DNA from: Butyrivibrio sp. NC2007
GTDB taxonomy: Bacteria > Bacillota > Clostridia > Lachnospirales > Lachnospiraceae
Length of the DNA stretch: 64,000 nucleotides
NCBI RefSeq assembly: GCF_000421405.1
Contig: NZ_ATWY01000010.1
Span: 62,001 to 126,000, forward strand
Direction: 5' to 3'
Shown here: in pieces, positions 51,924 to 61,483 of the stretch
Layout: every line of letters starts with the position of its first letter
Position numbering within the stretch: the stretch's first letter is position 1
Made by a program: the position numbers and the translations under genes
Notes under the pieces: model-generated
The model's database searches: none
What the model was told of the DNA's origin: nothing
The model's input: only the letters and a program-made list of their open reading frames with translations

Positions 51924-54503
51924 TTAAACCGCGTCTTCCTTAAGAGCTTCTATGATGTTATCGTCCTTTATCTTGTTTATGCTAAGCGCCATACTGATGC
52001 CCAGAATTCCAAATACCGCGATCATTGTTATACCGTACATGAGCCAGTCAGGATTGAAGGTGAACAGATTTGAATCAAAGGTCATGTACATGATGTAGCT
52101 GAGCAAAAGAGATATTGAAAGTCCCCAGATAAGGGCTTTAATGCCGTAAAGAAGCGTTTCAAGCCTTATCATCTTCTTAAATCCTGCATTATCAAGGCCC
52201 ACAGATTTGTACATGGCGAACTCTTTTCTCCTAAGGAGCACTCCGGTTGAGATCGTGTTAACTATATTCGCAATAGCTATCAGGGTAAGAAGAATAGTGA
52301 ACCCATACATAGCTGTCTTTAGCATAAGCGTGATGGTATCCATAGCCTTTAATACACCGGTAAGGTCTGCACAATAATAGCTGTGATATCCGCCAGCTTC
52401 CAAAAGAGAATATATTCTTTCGTGAACCTCGCCGGGATTAGACGTTTCAACTCCCAGATCCATTGTAAGCATATCTTCGGAGAGTACTTCTTTCGCCTTT
52501 TCATAATACATTGAGGCAGGCACATAGACTGCGATACTGGTCTTAGGTGTCATATCAAAGATCTTGTTATTTTCATCATATTTTACCAGTGCTGCAATCT
52601 CTATAGCCGGTGGATTTCCCTGCACCTTATCATAGTGAAGAACCTGCCCCACTATCTCATCATTAAAGATCTCACTGGGCTTCTTTTCACGGAAATAGTC
52701 ATTGAGAAGAACGCCTTTTAAGGTATCGCCATAGTATGTATCCTTATCAAGCCCATTATCTGCAAGGATCCTGTCAAAATCGTTATCATCAGCTATGACC
52801 ACATCCATCCCGTATAATTTCAGATCTGAAAATCCATGCATAAGGAACTTTGGATCAGCTATATCTGTGTTTGCCAGCTCTTCCTGTGACTCAGGGGCTT
52901 TTCTGAATAGAAACTCTATCATGCTGGCGCTGTAAACATCATCAACGCCCTCAAGCTCTTCTATTTCACTTCTAAGTCTGTCGCATTCTGAAAGCGAGCA
53001 GGATGCTACAATCTGATACGGAATATCAACTTCATACTGATTAGCTCTTGCAACGGCATTACAGAAAAAGTTGATTGTAAGGAACAGAATCACTGAAACC
53101 GCAATGGTAGCGATAATAACTTTTCCTTTTACACCATTTCTTTTTATGTTCTTGTAAGCAAGCTCTCCTTCATATCCAAATATCTTGCGGACAAGAGGAT
53201 TAACACGAAGGCTCTTTGCTTTTACTTTTATCACATTGCTCTGCCTGAGAGCATCAATAGGCATAACTTTGGCTGCCCTGATGGCCGGAACAAAGGTCGA
53301 AATAAGTATTGTAACTGCTGCGAAAAACACAATGACTGCAATTACAGAAGGCTCACATACAACTGGTATGCTCCCCCTCATCCCCTCTGCACCAACAAGA
53401 ATATCTGCTTCAAGGATCTTGCTTCCTAAAAACGCCAGCGTGATCTTAGTTCCGACGTAACCAAACAGCAGTCCCAAAGGGATTCCGATGATTCCCAGAA
53501 TAATCCCTTCAAAATAAATCGAGGATTTCTTTTGCCTTGCTGTAGCTCCGACACTGGCAAGCATTCCCAGATAACGCATTCTCTCTGTAAGAGACATTCC
53601 TATAGAATTAAATATCAGGATGACCGATGTAGCAATTACGATTGCAAGTGCAACAGCCATCATTACGAAAAATGATCTGTATGAGCCTCCGCTTCCCTCA
53701 AAAGCAAAGCAGCTAAGGAGATACTCTGTATTAAAATCGTACTTTTCGATCCCATAGTCTGCGACGATGCTCTTAAGCTGCTTAAGTGCTGTGCGATCAC
53801 AGTTTTTCAGCGATATGATTACCTGGGATTTTTCGGTATCAGGAAAATAACCTTCATCCAGGCCCCTTAGAATATCCCAGCTTTGGGTAGGCTTGTTGCC
53901 GTGAAGAATTGCTGTCACAGTGCAGGTCTCGGTTGACTGCGCCTTGAACTGTTCATCTGACCTGTAATTTCCTCCAATATATACTAATTGGCCATCCTCA
54001 TCGTAAATATATCTGTATCCCTGTTCAAAGGTAAGGATATCCCCGATTTTAAGATTTTCCAGGCCGTTATCAATAAGGAACTGCTCTTCAACTGCTATCT
54101 CGGATGCATCCTTTGGAAGAACCCCATCATAGTCTGATACCACCCTCATTGACATATAATCAGAATCCACATGCTCGATATTTCCAATGCTAAAGCGCTC
54201 TTCTTTGCCACAATTAAGCCTCACACCGGTTATCTGTTCCTGTATATCACACAGGCCAACACTGTCAATCCTGTCATCATCTGACAGTGACAGATACTGC
54301 TCATACGTGATCTCACTAAACTGAGCCTGTGCATTTCCATCAGACTGTATGGATAAATAGCCAAAAAACTTAAAGAAAGAAAACACGCCCAAAATAATTG
54401 CGCTTATAAGTGCCGTTGATGCTACAATTCCAAGTATTGTTACAATTGATCTTTTCTTGTTTCCAAGAAGGTGTCTAAGTGTCAGGGTTGATACAATGTT
54501 CAT
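51924..54503 (-). CDS. FtsX-domain ABC transporter permease, two-domain type
   Basis: An 859-residue membrane protein with an N-terminal span (about 20-45), a large extracellular domain (to about 265), a first FtsX core of three spans (about 270-415), another anchor (about 465) with a second extracellular domain, and a second FtsX core (about 725-850; NIVNTISTGVLLRRKEFAMYKSVG). This is the MacB/LolCE-like class that moves lipids, peptides or antibiotics or works mechanically. It overlaps the ATPase gene by 4 nt and is the last gene of a two-component-controlled set. Substrate unknown. Confidence 0.9.
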   Translation of the reverse strand: MNIVSTLTLRHLLGNKKRSIVTILGIVASTALISAIILGVFSFFKFFGYLSIQSDGNAQAQFSEITYEQYLSLSDDDRIDSVGLCDIQEQITGVRLNCGKEERFSIGNIEHVDSDYMSMRVVSDYDGVLPKDASEIAVEEQFLIDNGLENLKIGDILTFEQGYRYIYDEDGQLVYIGGNYRSDEQFKAQSTETCTVTAILHGNKPTQSWDILRGLDEGYFPDTEKSQVIISLKNCDRTALKQLKSIVADYGIEKYDFNTEYLLSCFAFEGSGGSYRSFFVMMAVALAIVIATSVILIFNSIGMSLTERMRYLGMLASVGATARQKKSSIYFEGIILGIIGIPLGLLFGYVGTKITLAFLGSKILEADILVGAEGMRGSIPVVCEPSVIAVIVFFAAVTILISTFVPAIRAAKVMPIDALRQSNVIKVKAKSLRVNPLVRKIFGYEGELAYKNIKRNGVKGKVIIATIAVSVILFLTINFFCNAVARANQYEVDIPYQIVASCSLSECDRLRSEIEELEGVDDVYSASMIEFLFRKAPESQEELANTDIADPKFLMHGFSDLKLYGMDVVIADDNDFDRILADNGLDKDTYYGDTLKGVLLNDYFREKKPSEIFNDEIVGQVLHYDKVQGNPPAIEIAALVKYDENNKIFDMTPKTSIAVYVPASMYYEKAKEVLSEDMLTMDLGVETSNPGEVHERIYSLLEAGGYHSYYCADLTGVLKAMDTITLMLKTAMYGFTILLTLIAIANIVNTISTGVLLRRKEFAMYKSVGLDNAGFKKMIRLETLLYGIKALIWGLSISLLLSYIMYMTFDSNLFTFNPDWLMYGITMIAVFGILGISMALSINKIKDDNIIEALKEDAV

Positions 54504-55195
54504 GATGCCATCACCCCTTCTTTCTTGGAATCCCTTGTTATCCGGCCATCCTCAATGGTGATAACTCTGTCTGCAGAAAGCGCGATCTTTTCATCATGTG
54601 TGATGATAATGACCGTCTGGTTGTTTTCCTTATTGAACTTTCGAAGCAGAGATATGATTTCCTTACTGTTCTCAGAATCCAGGTTTCCTGTAGGCTCGTC
54701 CGCAAGAAGCAGAGCCGGATGGTTCATAAGCGCCCTTCCTATTGATACTCTCTGCTGCTGACCGCCGGAGAGCTGATTGGGAAGATGCGATAATCTATCT
54801 TTTAATCCAAGCTTTTCGACAAGGTCATTAAGGAGCTTTTTATCAGGCTTTTTCCCATCCAGCAAGATAGGAAGTGTCATATTTTCTTCCACGTTCAGGA
54901 TTGGAATAAGGTTGTAAAACTGATATATAAGTCCTATGTTTCTTCTGCGAAAGATCGCAAGCTTTGTTTCATCGAGTTTTCCGATGTCGGTTCCTGCTAT
55001 ATTGCAGCTTCCCGATGTAGGAACATCTACTCCGCCCAGGATATGGAGCAGTGTTGACTTTCCCGAGCCGGAAGGACCAACTATTGCAACAAACTCTCCC
55101 TGCTCTATATCGAAAGAGACATCTTTCAGAGCATCAACTCTTGTCTCTCCTGTTCCATAAACTTTGCAAAGGTTTCTGATTTCCAAAATGTTCAT
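54500..55195 (-). CDS. ABC transporter ATPase of the MacB/LolD type
   Basis: About 231 residues from the ATG at 55195. Walker A GPSGSGKSTLLH, signature LSGGQQQR, Walker B LLLADEPTGNLD and the H-loop ITHDE are all intact, as is the LolD/MacB-like IYQFYNLIPILNVEENM segment. It energises the 859-residue FtsX permease encoded next. A palindrome and weak-35 promoter lie upstream (55250-55295), separating it from the kinase gene by about 120 nt. Confidence 0.93.
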   Translation of the reverse strand: MNILEIRNLCKVYGTGETRVDALKDVSFDIEQGEFVAIVGPSGSGKSTLLHILGGVDVPTSGSCNIAGTDIGKLDETKLAIFRRRNIGLIYQFYNLIPILNVEENMTLPILLDGKKPDKKLLNDLVEKLGLKDRLSHLPNQLSGGQQQRVSIGRALMNHPALLLADEPTGNLDSENSKEIISLLRKFNKENNQTVIIITHDEKIALSADRVITIEDGRITRDSKKEGVMAS

Positions 55196-55249
55196 TTTCG
55201 TTTTGTCTCCCTTCTTAAACATATTTTCATCGTCTAAGAAAAGTTTAGT

Positions 55250-55295
55250 TTTATAGGCTTACAATCCCGTGACTTTTTAATTACATTTTTGTAAT
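55250..55295 (-). promoter_or_regulatory. Candidate activator-dependent promoter of the ABC exporter
   Basis: Minus strand: palindrome ATTACA-AAAA-TGTAAT (55280-55295) directly upstream of a poor -35 (AAAAAG, 55273-55278), 17-nt spacer and -10 TATAAA (55250-55255). A site beside a weak -35 is the usual place for an OmpR-family activator, and such a regulator is encoded two genes upstream. Confidence 0.5.
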
Positions 55296-55318
55296 ATTGC
55301 AGTTTTTTGAAACTTGTC

Positions 55319-56317
55319 TTAAATGATCGTCTTATAGAAACGAACAGAGAATCTGGTCCCCACACCTTCAGTGCTCTCCACAATTATGTCACCATGCTGG
55401 CTTGTAATGATTGTCTTTGAAAGAGCAAGCCCTATACCCACGCTGTCCTTCCCGGCATTTTTGCCCTTATAGAACCTTTCAAAAATGTGCGGAAGGTCTT
55501 CTTCTGCTATTCCGCAGCCGGTATCTTCAATTGTGATCTCCTTGTAGATGTTGGTGTCGGATGTACTTATTGACAGCTCATCGCCACTCTCCATATGCTC
55601 TATGCAGTTTTTCACAATATTTTGAAGTGCTTCTATAGTCCAGTTCTTGTCACAGCTAAAAGAAATATCAGAAATATGCCTTGTGCGTTTTATATTTTTC
55701 AGTTCCATCTGAATTTCAAAAGGTTTTATAACTTCCTTAATCAGCTGCTCTGCCTGTATATCTTCAGGCTTCATGGTTATGGTACCTGCATCAATCTTGG
55801 ATAATTTCAGAAGCGTCTGGATCAGCCAGCTCATTCTGTCCAACTGATTTGACTGTGTCTTAAGAAACTCCATTTGCTTCCCTTCATCATCCTCTGTCTT
55901 TAAAAGATCATTCATGACGATCATGGATGTCAAAGGTGTTTTAAGCTGATGGCTTATATCTGCTATAGCATTTGACAGAGCCAACTTGTCTTTTGACAAA
56001 AGATCTTTTTGATAATTAAGAGTAGATGTTGCCTTGTATATATTTGTCTTAAGGAGTGATAGCTCACCCTCTTCCTGATCAAGAATACCGGGAGCCTCAT
56101 CTCCTGCAAGAACTCTTACCAGATAAGAGTTCAGACGGTCGATGGCAGCATATCTTCGCCTTATTATTATTACAAAGCCTGTTGTAATGATTATTCCCAG
56201 TATCAATATCAGAAAAAATGCAGCCATGCCACAAATAGCATATCCACATACAGAAAGAGCAGCTGTAAATACAGCTGCCGTAATAAACATAAACTTGAAT
56301 TCCTTATTTCTAAACAT
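55319..56317 (-). CDS. Sensor histidine kinase with two close membrane spans
   Basis: About 332 residues from the ATG at 56317 (GGGGA upstream). Two adjacent hydrophobic segments (about 10-28 and 31-53) leave almost no extracellular loop, as in intramembrane-sensing kinases that listen to an ABC transporter. A HisKA domain has DISHQLKTPLTS, and the HATPase has NIVKNCIEHM, EDTGCGI and GIGLALSKTI. Paired with the response regulator 30 nt upstream and the exporter downstream. Confidence 0.92.
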   Translation of the reverse strand: MFRNKEFKFMFITAAVFTAALSVCGYAICGMAAFFLILILGIIITTGFVIIIRRRYAAIDRLNSYLVRVLAGDEAPGILDQEEGELSLLKTNIYKATSTLNYQKDLLSKDKLALSNAIADISHQLKTPLTSMIVMNDLLKTEDDEGKQMEFLKTQSNQLDRMSWLIQTLLKLSKIDAGTITMKPEDIQAEQLIKEVIKPFEIQMELKNIKRTRHISDISFSCDKNWTIEALQNIVKNCIEHMESGDELSISTSDTNIYKEITIEDTGCGIAEEDLPHIFERFYKGKNAGKDSVGIGLALSKTIITSQHGDIIVESTEGVGTRFSVRFYKTII

Positions 56318-56347
56318 TCTGCAATTCCCCAATCATGCAAACTTTAG

Positions 56348-57058
56348 TTACTTTTCAAGTATATACCCAAGTCCCCTGACCGTTTTAATGATCTGAGGTT
56401 TAGCCGGGTCTTTTTCTATCTTATCCCTAAGTCTTTTGATGTAGACAGTAAGAGTATTATCATTGACAAAATCTCCGCTTACATCCCACATCTCTTCAAG
56501 AAGCTGGTTCCTAGACATAACAACGCCCCTGTTATTGTAAAATGCAAGAAGCAATCTATACTCCAATGCAGTAAGCTCAACCATTTCCTCTTTTCCGGTC
56601 ACCTCATCAAATAAGCCAACTTTGGCTTCGCTTGTATGAATGCGGACATTTTTTATTTCAAGTATCCCACTTCTCTCCGCTCCGGAATCAGCCAAACCTT
56701 TGCCACTTCTCCGAAGAACAGTCTTTATCCTGGCCATAAGCTCATTGATCCTGAAGGGCTTGCACACATAATCATCTGCACCCATCTCAAGGCCCATGAC
56801 CACGTTTACTTCTGCATCGCTTGCTGTCAGAAAGATTACCGGAACATCCTCTTTTTCTTTGATGAATTTGCAGACATCATAGCCATTTCCATCCGGAAGA
56901 TTGATATCCAGGATGCATATATCATATGTATTTGTGCTAAAGGCGTCTTGCGCTTCTGCCTTGGTCTTCATATGGACAACATCATAGCCCTCTTTTTCCA
57001 GAGAGTACTTAAGCCCCATTCCAATTGCGTCATCATCTTCAAGTAAAAACAGCTTCAT
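56348..57058 (-). CDS. OmpR-family response regulator
   Basis: A 236-residue regulator: receiver domain (1-118; acidic EDDD pocket, phospho-acceptor Asp51 in LDINLPDGNG, KPF with Lys about 101) and a C-terminal winged helix (about 135-236; YRLLLAFYNNRG, NTLTVYIKRLRDKI). Upstream of and partnered with the kinase. The likely target is the palindrome at 55280-55295 before the ABC genes. AAGGAG precedes the ATG. Confidence 0.95.
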   Translation of the reverse strand: MKLFLLEDDDAIGMGLKYSLEKEGYDVVHMKTKAEAQDAFSTNTYDICILDINLPDGNGYDVCKFIKEKEDVPVIFLTASDAEVNVVMGLEMGADDYVCKPFRINELMARIKTVLRRSGKGLADSGAERSGILEIKNVRIHTSEAKVGLFDEVTGKEEMVELTALEYRLLLAFYNNRGVVMSRNQLLEEMWDVSGDFVNDNTLTVYIKRLRDKIEKDPAKPQIIKTVRGLGYILEK

Positions 57059-57091
57059 TTCATGTGCTCCTTGTTCATCTATATATAAAGA

Positions 57092-57742
57092 TTATACGCA
57101 GAGTAGTGCTAATAATCCATATGAAGCAAGTCCCAGACTTGCTGCGCAACAGCTTGGTGCATCAATAAAGATATCCAGTTTAGTCGCCCTGAACAAAAAA
57201 CCAACGAGCTGGAAAACTACCGGATTTAATATCACGCACCATATTGGAGCATGGATAAAGCCCATAATAATAAGCACTATGACAGCGATCGCCGGAATGA
57301 TGATCAACATTGAATATAGCGCAAAAAACGGTACATAAATCTGCTTAAAGGTTGACTGGATCACATCTTCAGCAAGCTTTCCATCAGCTTTTGCTATGAT
57401 CTTTCTGTATATTGTTGGCTGCTGGCAGAGGAATGTATGAATCATAAATCCACCCATTGCCCCGATCAGGAATATGACTGTGAGAACTGTTGCAATTACC
57501 GGATGCTCCTTATGGAGTGTCATCATCACCGCAATGAATCCACAGGAGTACATCGGTACTGCAAACATCGCCAAAATAGCCGACCATACAAACCTCCACT
57601 GTGCCATGTTTTCCCATTCACTGTCGATTATTCCCATTTTCCCGAGTTTCTTATTCTGTGGTCCTTTTAAATCCAGCAAAAGATCTGCTACAGCACAGAT
57701 AAGACCGCCAATAATTCCAATTACTGCCAATATAGTATTCAT
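57092..57742 (-). CDS. Multi-span membrane protein (DUF6796-like)
   Basis: About 216 residues from the ATG at 57742 (GGAGGAG upstream). About six hydrophobic segments; conserved-looking stretches are GLICAVADLLLDLKGPQN near the N-terminus, WRFVWSAILAMFAVPMYSCGF, and the Cys-rich APSCCAAS near the end. I believe this is the DUF6796 family, but the assignment is uncertain. It lies 16 nt downstream of the MATE exporter gene and just upstream of the response regulator, so a role linked to export or stress sensing is possible. Confidence 0.7.
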   Translation of the reverse strand: MNTILAVIGIIGGLICAVADLLLDLKGPQNKKLGKMGIIDSEWENMAQWRFVWSAILAMFAVPMYSCGFIAVMMTLHKEHPVIATVLTVIFLIGAMGGFMIHTFLCQQPTIYRKIIAKADGKLAEDVIQSTFKQIYVPFFALYSMLIIIPAIAVIVLIIMGFIHAPIWCVILNPVVFQLVGFLFRATKLDIFIDAPSCCAASLGLASYGLLALLCV

Positions 57743-57758
57743 TTTCTCCTCCAATACT

Positions 57759-59171
57759 TTATGAAGCCTTCTGTACGAGTGGCTCTGACTGATGCTCCAC
57801 TGCAAGATTATTAAGCCAGCGCTCTTTCTTTAGCCAAAAATGGAATATAAGAGTCCTGACAATATCCAGAAGCTTTACGCAAAGGTACATCTGTACCGGG
57901 CCGATATCGGTATATCTTGCAAGCAGAAAAAGCATAGGGAGCATGACTACTATTGTTATTCCAGCATCTGCATATGCGCCCATCTTGGTATCGCCGCCAG
58001 ATCTTGCAATAGCCTGCTGTGCGTTTACAAGTACCCATACAGGCATAAAAAACGCCATAAGTATTACCATGCTCCTTGAAATTGCAATAGCACTTGGACT
58101 TAGCTTTCCAAACACAACAGGAATGATAAGTGTTGTAGCAAATCCGACAAAAGTCATGGCAACCCCAAATACGATAGCTCCTGATAACAGCCATGTTTTT
58201 TCTCTGCGGGCTTTTTCAAGATTTCCCTCACCAAGGGTTTTTCCAATTATTACAGTAGTTGCAGAGTAGATTCCGCCAAATGCTACAAAAAACAGATTAG
58301 CTATGGCAAAACTCGATGCCATACCTGAAACCACATCTGCTCCTCCTCTTCCGTTATAGATAGCTGTCGTTAATGTTTCAGAAAGGACCCAGGTCATCTC
58401 ACAAAACAGCATCATAGCGCCTTTTCTTATTATTTCCTTAAACAGCTTTCCATCTACCATGAAATCTCTGTTAAAGCGAATTGCAAAATCAGGTCTGCTT
58501 TTAAAATAAATACATACAAATATTACAAACTCCAGTGTTCTGGCTATAACAGTTGCATAAGCAGCTCCTCGTACCCCAAGTGCACGGAATCCAAAATTTC
58601 CATAGATAAGAAGGTAGTTGAATACCGTATTTGTGAGTGTAGCAATAACTGTTACTATAAGAGGTGTTTTAACTTTTCCCATATCCCTAAGTGAACTGGC
58701 AATGCTCATAGAAATGCACATTGGAATTCCTACAACAGACATAATTCGTATGTATGGAACTGCCTCATCAAGAATAAGAGGCGCCTGTGTGTTTCCAATA
58801 ACCATAAGTGACAGGATTTCTCTTGGATATACAAGGCACACCATAAGGTATGGAATGAGCGCCACAAATCCTGCAAGCAGTTTAAACATAAACGCCTGCT
58901 GCATTCCGCCATGGTCTTTTGCACCGAAAAACTGCGTAAGGAATATTCCTCCGGTCATGGTGATCGTGTTAATTAAAACCATAAACACAAAAAGCACCTG
59001 ACCTGCAATATTTACACCAGACATTGATATATCACCAAGTCCTGAAACCATAAAATTATCTATAAGTGATACCATGCTTTGTATGAGCTGCTGAAGCATT
59101 ATAGGTACTGCTATCGCCAGCACATTTTTATAAAATTTTCCATCTCCAAAAAACTCATTCGTTTTTTCCAT
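57759..59171 (-). CDS. MATE-family efflux transporter
   Basis: About 470 residues with twelve hydrophobic segments and MATE hallmarks: FFGDGKFYKNVLAIAVPIMLQ at the start, MVSLIDNFMVSGLGD, the duplicated second half beginning near 240 and AYADAGITIVVMLPML. Na+ or H+ driven export of drugs or metabolites is usual. GTG at 59174 and ATG at 59171 share the ribosome site GGGAG; the ATG is used. Downstream of the repeat-B terminator and upstream of the DUF6796-like gene. Confidence 0.93.
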   Translation of the reverse strand: MEKTNEFFGDGKFYKNVLAIAVPIMLQQLIQSMVSLIDNFMVSGLGDISMSGVNIAGQVLFVFMVLINTITMTGGIFLTQFFGAKDHGGMQQAFMFKLLAGFVALIPYLMVCLVYPREILSLMVIGNTQAPLILDEAVPYIRIMSVVGIPMCISMSIASSLRDMGKVKTPLIVTVIATLTNTVFNYLLIYGNFGFRALGVRGAAYATVIARTLEFVIFVCIYFKSRPDFAIRFNRDFMVDGKLFKEIIRKGAMMLFCEMTWVLSETLTTAIYNGRGGADVVSGMASSFAIANLFFVAFGGIYSATTVIIGKTLGEGNLEKARREKTWLLSGAIVFGVAMTFVGFATTLIIPVVFGKLSPSAIAISRSMVILMAFFMPVWVLVNAQQAIARSGGDTKMGAYADAGITIVVMLPMLFLLARYTDIGPVQMYLCVKLLDIVRTLIFHFWLKKERWLNNLAVEHQSEPLVQKAS

Positions 59172-59234
59172 CACATTAATTCTCCCTAACTCTAGTCTGT
59201 TTGCTCACCATCCCACAATCCTTACATTATCACC

Positions 59235-59285
59235 AAATAAAAAACAGACCCTTTAATTCACTCAATTGGGTCTGTTTTACACTTA
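59235..59285 (-). repeat. Hairpin repeat family B, copy 2 (overlaps a gene 3' end)
   Basis: 51-nt element. Minus strand TAAGTGTAAAACAGACCC, loop, GGGTCTG, TTTTTTATTT. The first bases are coding: they specify the last eight residues (KCKTDPIE) of the upstream protein, and the TGA stop is in the loop. Confidence 0.88.
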
Positions 59286-59851
59286 AAAACTATTTCTGAC
59301 AAATTAAAAAACTGATCCTTATAATCTGCTGTATAGGATCTTAATATCTCCTCAACATATCCGGGTGGAAACTTTGCGAGAAAGCGCTGCTCAGCTTCAA
59401 TCTTATCAATATATTCTTCAATTGCATCAATCCCAGTCTTACCTTCAACAGGGATCGGTGTAGGATAATCCATCGTAATGATCGTCTCTTGTGGAGAAAA
59501 CCTTGGAGAATAAAGTTTAAAAAATCCCGGAATAGCTTTTAAAACAGTGTCATTCAGATTGCGATTGCCATATGAGGAAAATGAAGATATGAGTACCTTA
59601 TACTTTTCCTTGGCACGTTCTACCTTATCCACAACCTCCTGAAATCCTGCTTCATACAGGCTTCTTGCATACGCCTGCTGGCAGGTTACCAGACCATTAG
59701 CATTCATAGACTCAGCTTCATGAATGCAATATAAAACCGCTTCCATCAGATGCTGCGCTGCCTCATAGGTAACGGAAGTACTCTCGCCTCTGGTATATAG
59801 ATCAGTTAATTCCGCAACTATTGGAATAAGCTCTTCCGGATCATAATTCAT
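59258..59851 (-). CDS. DUF6179-like protein, probably shortened
   Basis: About 197 residues, starting at ATG 59851 with AGGAG upstream; the start overlaps the DUF6323-like stop by 11 nt. It is helical and acidic (YDPEELIPIVAELTDLYTRG; SVTYEAAQHLMEAVLYCIHE), with no membrane span. I associate it with DUF6179, a Lachnospiraceae family that sits beside DUF6323; as I recall those proteins are more than twice as long. The last eight residues come from hairpin repeat B, so this may be a 3'-truncated member ended by that element. Confidence 0.6.
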   Translation of the reverse strand: MNYDPEELIPIVAELTDLYTRGESTSVTYEAAQHLMEAVLYCIHEAESMNANGLVTCQQAYARSLYEAGFQEVVDKVERAKEKYKVLISSFSSYGNRNLNDTVLKAIPGFFKLYSPRFSPQETIITMDYPTPIPVEGKTGIDAIEEYIDKIEAEQRFLAKFPPGYVEEILRSYTADYKDQFFNLSEIVFKCKTDPIE

Positions 59852-60326
59852 CAAAATCGTCTCCTAAGTTTAGTTTTTCACGCTTATATCTGTCAGCCCA
59901 GTTCTCTCCGGCCCTGACGCTTCTTGCGAAGCCTTCCAGTGCTGTTCCTTCAAGATATTCAAAATCACCACCGGACTCGTTTTCATAGGCGTTTTTCATA
60001 ATACCAAGCAGTTCATCATCTGAAACCATGTCCATGGATTCATTCTTATACAGGAAAAAAATTTCCTGCAAACGCGCAAGAGTTTGCGCATAATCCTCCT
60101 GGTTGATAAAAGAAGAATCCGAGAACGTTCGAATAAGTTTTGGACTTATGCTATCGCCAAACTCCACGCGCCTTTCTTCCCTCAAAGTGTCTCTTTTTGC
60201 TTCCACTAGGGCTGTAGCTTCTTCCTCTGACAGGACAAGTCCATTCTCTTTGCTCTCTTCGTTTGTTTTCATTATCTGGCTGACCTGATACCGGTCAGAT
60301 ATTTTTTGTAAATAGTTATCCTGCAA
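59841..60326 (-). CDS. DUF6323-like protein
   Basis: About 161 residues. The start is taken as TTG at 60326, which has a perfect AAGGAG 6 nt upstream; the longer form from TTG 60341 has none. Strongly acidic and helical (VLSEEEATALVEAKRDTLREE; EFGDSISPKLIRTF; FINQEDYAQTLARLQEIFF). I believe this is DUF6323, known as the partner of DUF6179. Function is unknown. It follows the hydrolase gene directly, separated from its stop by 15 nt. Confidence 0.6.
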   Translation of the reverse strand: MQDNYLQKISDRYQVSQIMKTNEESKENGLVLSEEEATALVEAKRDTLREERRVEFGDSISPKLIRTFSDSSFINQEDYAQTLARLQEIFFLYKNESMDMVSDDELLGIMKNAYENESGGDFEYLEGTALEGFARSVRAGENWADRYKREKLNLGDDFDEL

Positions 60327-60341
60327 TTGTTTCTCCTTCAA

Positions 60342-61463
60342 TTACATTCCATATACAACCTGCATCCAGCCTGCAGTAATCCTTCCTGTCTGAATGACAG
60401 CTTCATGGTCATAGAATTCTAAAAACTCACCAAACATCTCATTATTAAGCTTATTGCTCCACCTAGTCCTGTCAAGATTCTTATGTATATAGTCTGCCTT
60501 GTCAGAAATGAACCTATCCCGGTTTTCATTGACAGCATAATCATAGTCAAGAGTTTCAAGCCACTTATCAAATCCGACATTAAACTCATCAATATAAGTC
60601 ATGTCGTCAAATACATAGCTGTGACCCTTGTCTTTTAGTCTCATAAAAGAAAACCTGGCATCATCCTTGTATTTATCATAGTAAATGTCGTACCCATAGG
60701 ATATTCCTACAACATTGTCATCCTCACTGTGAACTATCATGACTCTGGCGTCACTGGCTTTAAATCCCTTCATGGCTGTTGCACTTGCATACTTTCCGAA
60801 TTTAATTCGCTCATGAATCCTTATACAGGGCATCATAAGAGCTGTTAATGGTCCAGCCTGCTCTTTAGCCCCAACCTCAAAAACATCAGATGACTTGTTG
60901 CATCCGGATACAGAGATCACGGCTGCAACTTCAGGATGATACTCAAGAACACTGCATGCGCTATATGCTCCCCAACTATGTCCAAATAGCATGATGGGAA
61001 CATCGGGGAAATCATCATTATTCTCAACAAAGCTGATTGCTTTATCAAGATCTATCACACCCTGTGGGATTCCGCCAATAGCGCTGCCTTCACTCTCATC
61101 ATTACCTGTGACGTCATATGCAAAGGCGTAGTATCCGTTCTGGGCAAAAAAGTTCGCAGATTCCATATAGAAATTGTGACCTGCCCCAAATCCGTGGGCA
61201 ATGACAACTATCCCCTTAGGTGTTTTATCTGTGCTATATAAATATCCGGAAAGCATCTGTCCCTTGTCTGATTCAAGCTCATAATGAGTTGCATTTAGTC
61301 CTTCAAAATCTGAGACCTTAAGGGCTGTGGGCTCATATGTATCTAATCTTTTACCGAATACATTGTTGTAACAGTACACCGAAAAGCCATAGTCAAAACC
61401 GATAAATAACACCAGCGCGACCATCACTAGTGTAACAAATTTCCTGACCTTAGATTTATTCAT
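60342..61463 (-). CDS. Alpha/beta hydrolase with N-terminal membrane anchor
   Basis: A 373-residue protein. An N-terminal hydrophobic segment (about 9-30) serves as signal anchor. Catalytic set: oxyanion AHGFGAGHN, nucleophile elbow FGHSWG, acid in VIVHSEDDNVV and base in DKGHSYVFDD. Probably a surface-facing esterase, peptidase or lipase of the serine aminopeptidase/BAAT type. AAGGAG precedes the ATG. Second in the run racemase, hydrolase, DUF6323, DUF6179. Confidence 0.87.
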   Translation of the reverse strand: MNKSKVRKFVTLVMVALVLFIGFDYGFSVYCYNNVFGKRLDTYEPTALKVSDFEGLNATHYELESDKGQMLSGYLYSTDKTPKGIVVIAHGFGAGHNFYMESANFFAQNGYYAFAYDVTGNDESEGSAIGGIPQGVIDLDKAISFVENNDDFPDVPIMLFGHSWGAYSACSVLEYHPEVAAVISVSGCNKSSDVFEVGAKEQAGPLTALMMPCIRIHERIKFGKYASATAMKGFKASDARVMIVHSEDDNVVGISYGYDIYYDKYKDDARFSFMRLKDKGHSYVFDDMTYIDEFNVGFDKWLETLDYDYAVNENRDRFISDKADYIHKNLDRTRWSNKLNNEMFGEFLEFYDHEAVIQTGRITAGWMQVVYGM

Positions 61464-61483
61464 ACTGCTTCTCCTTTATAGCA

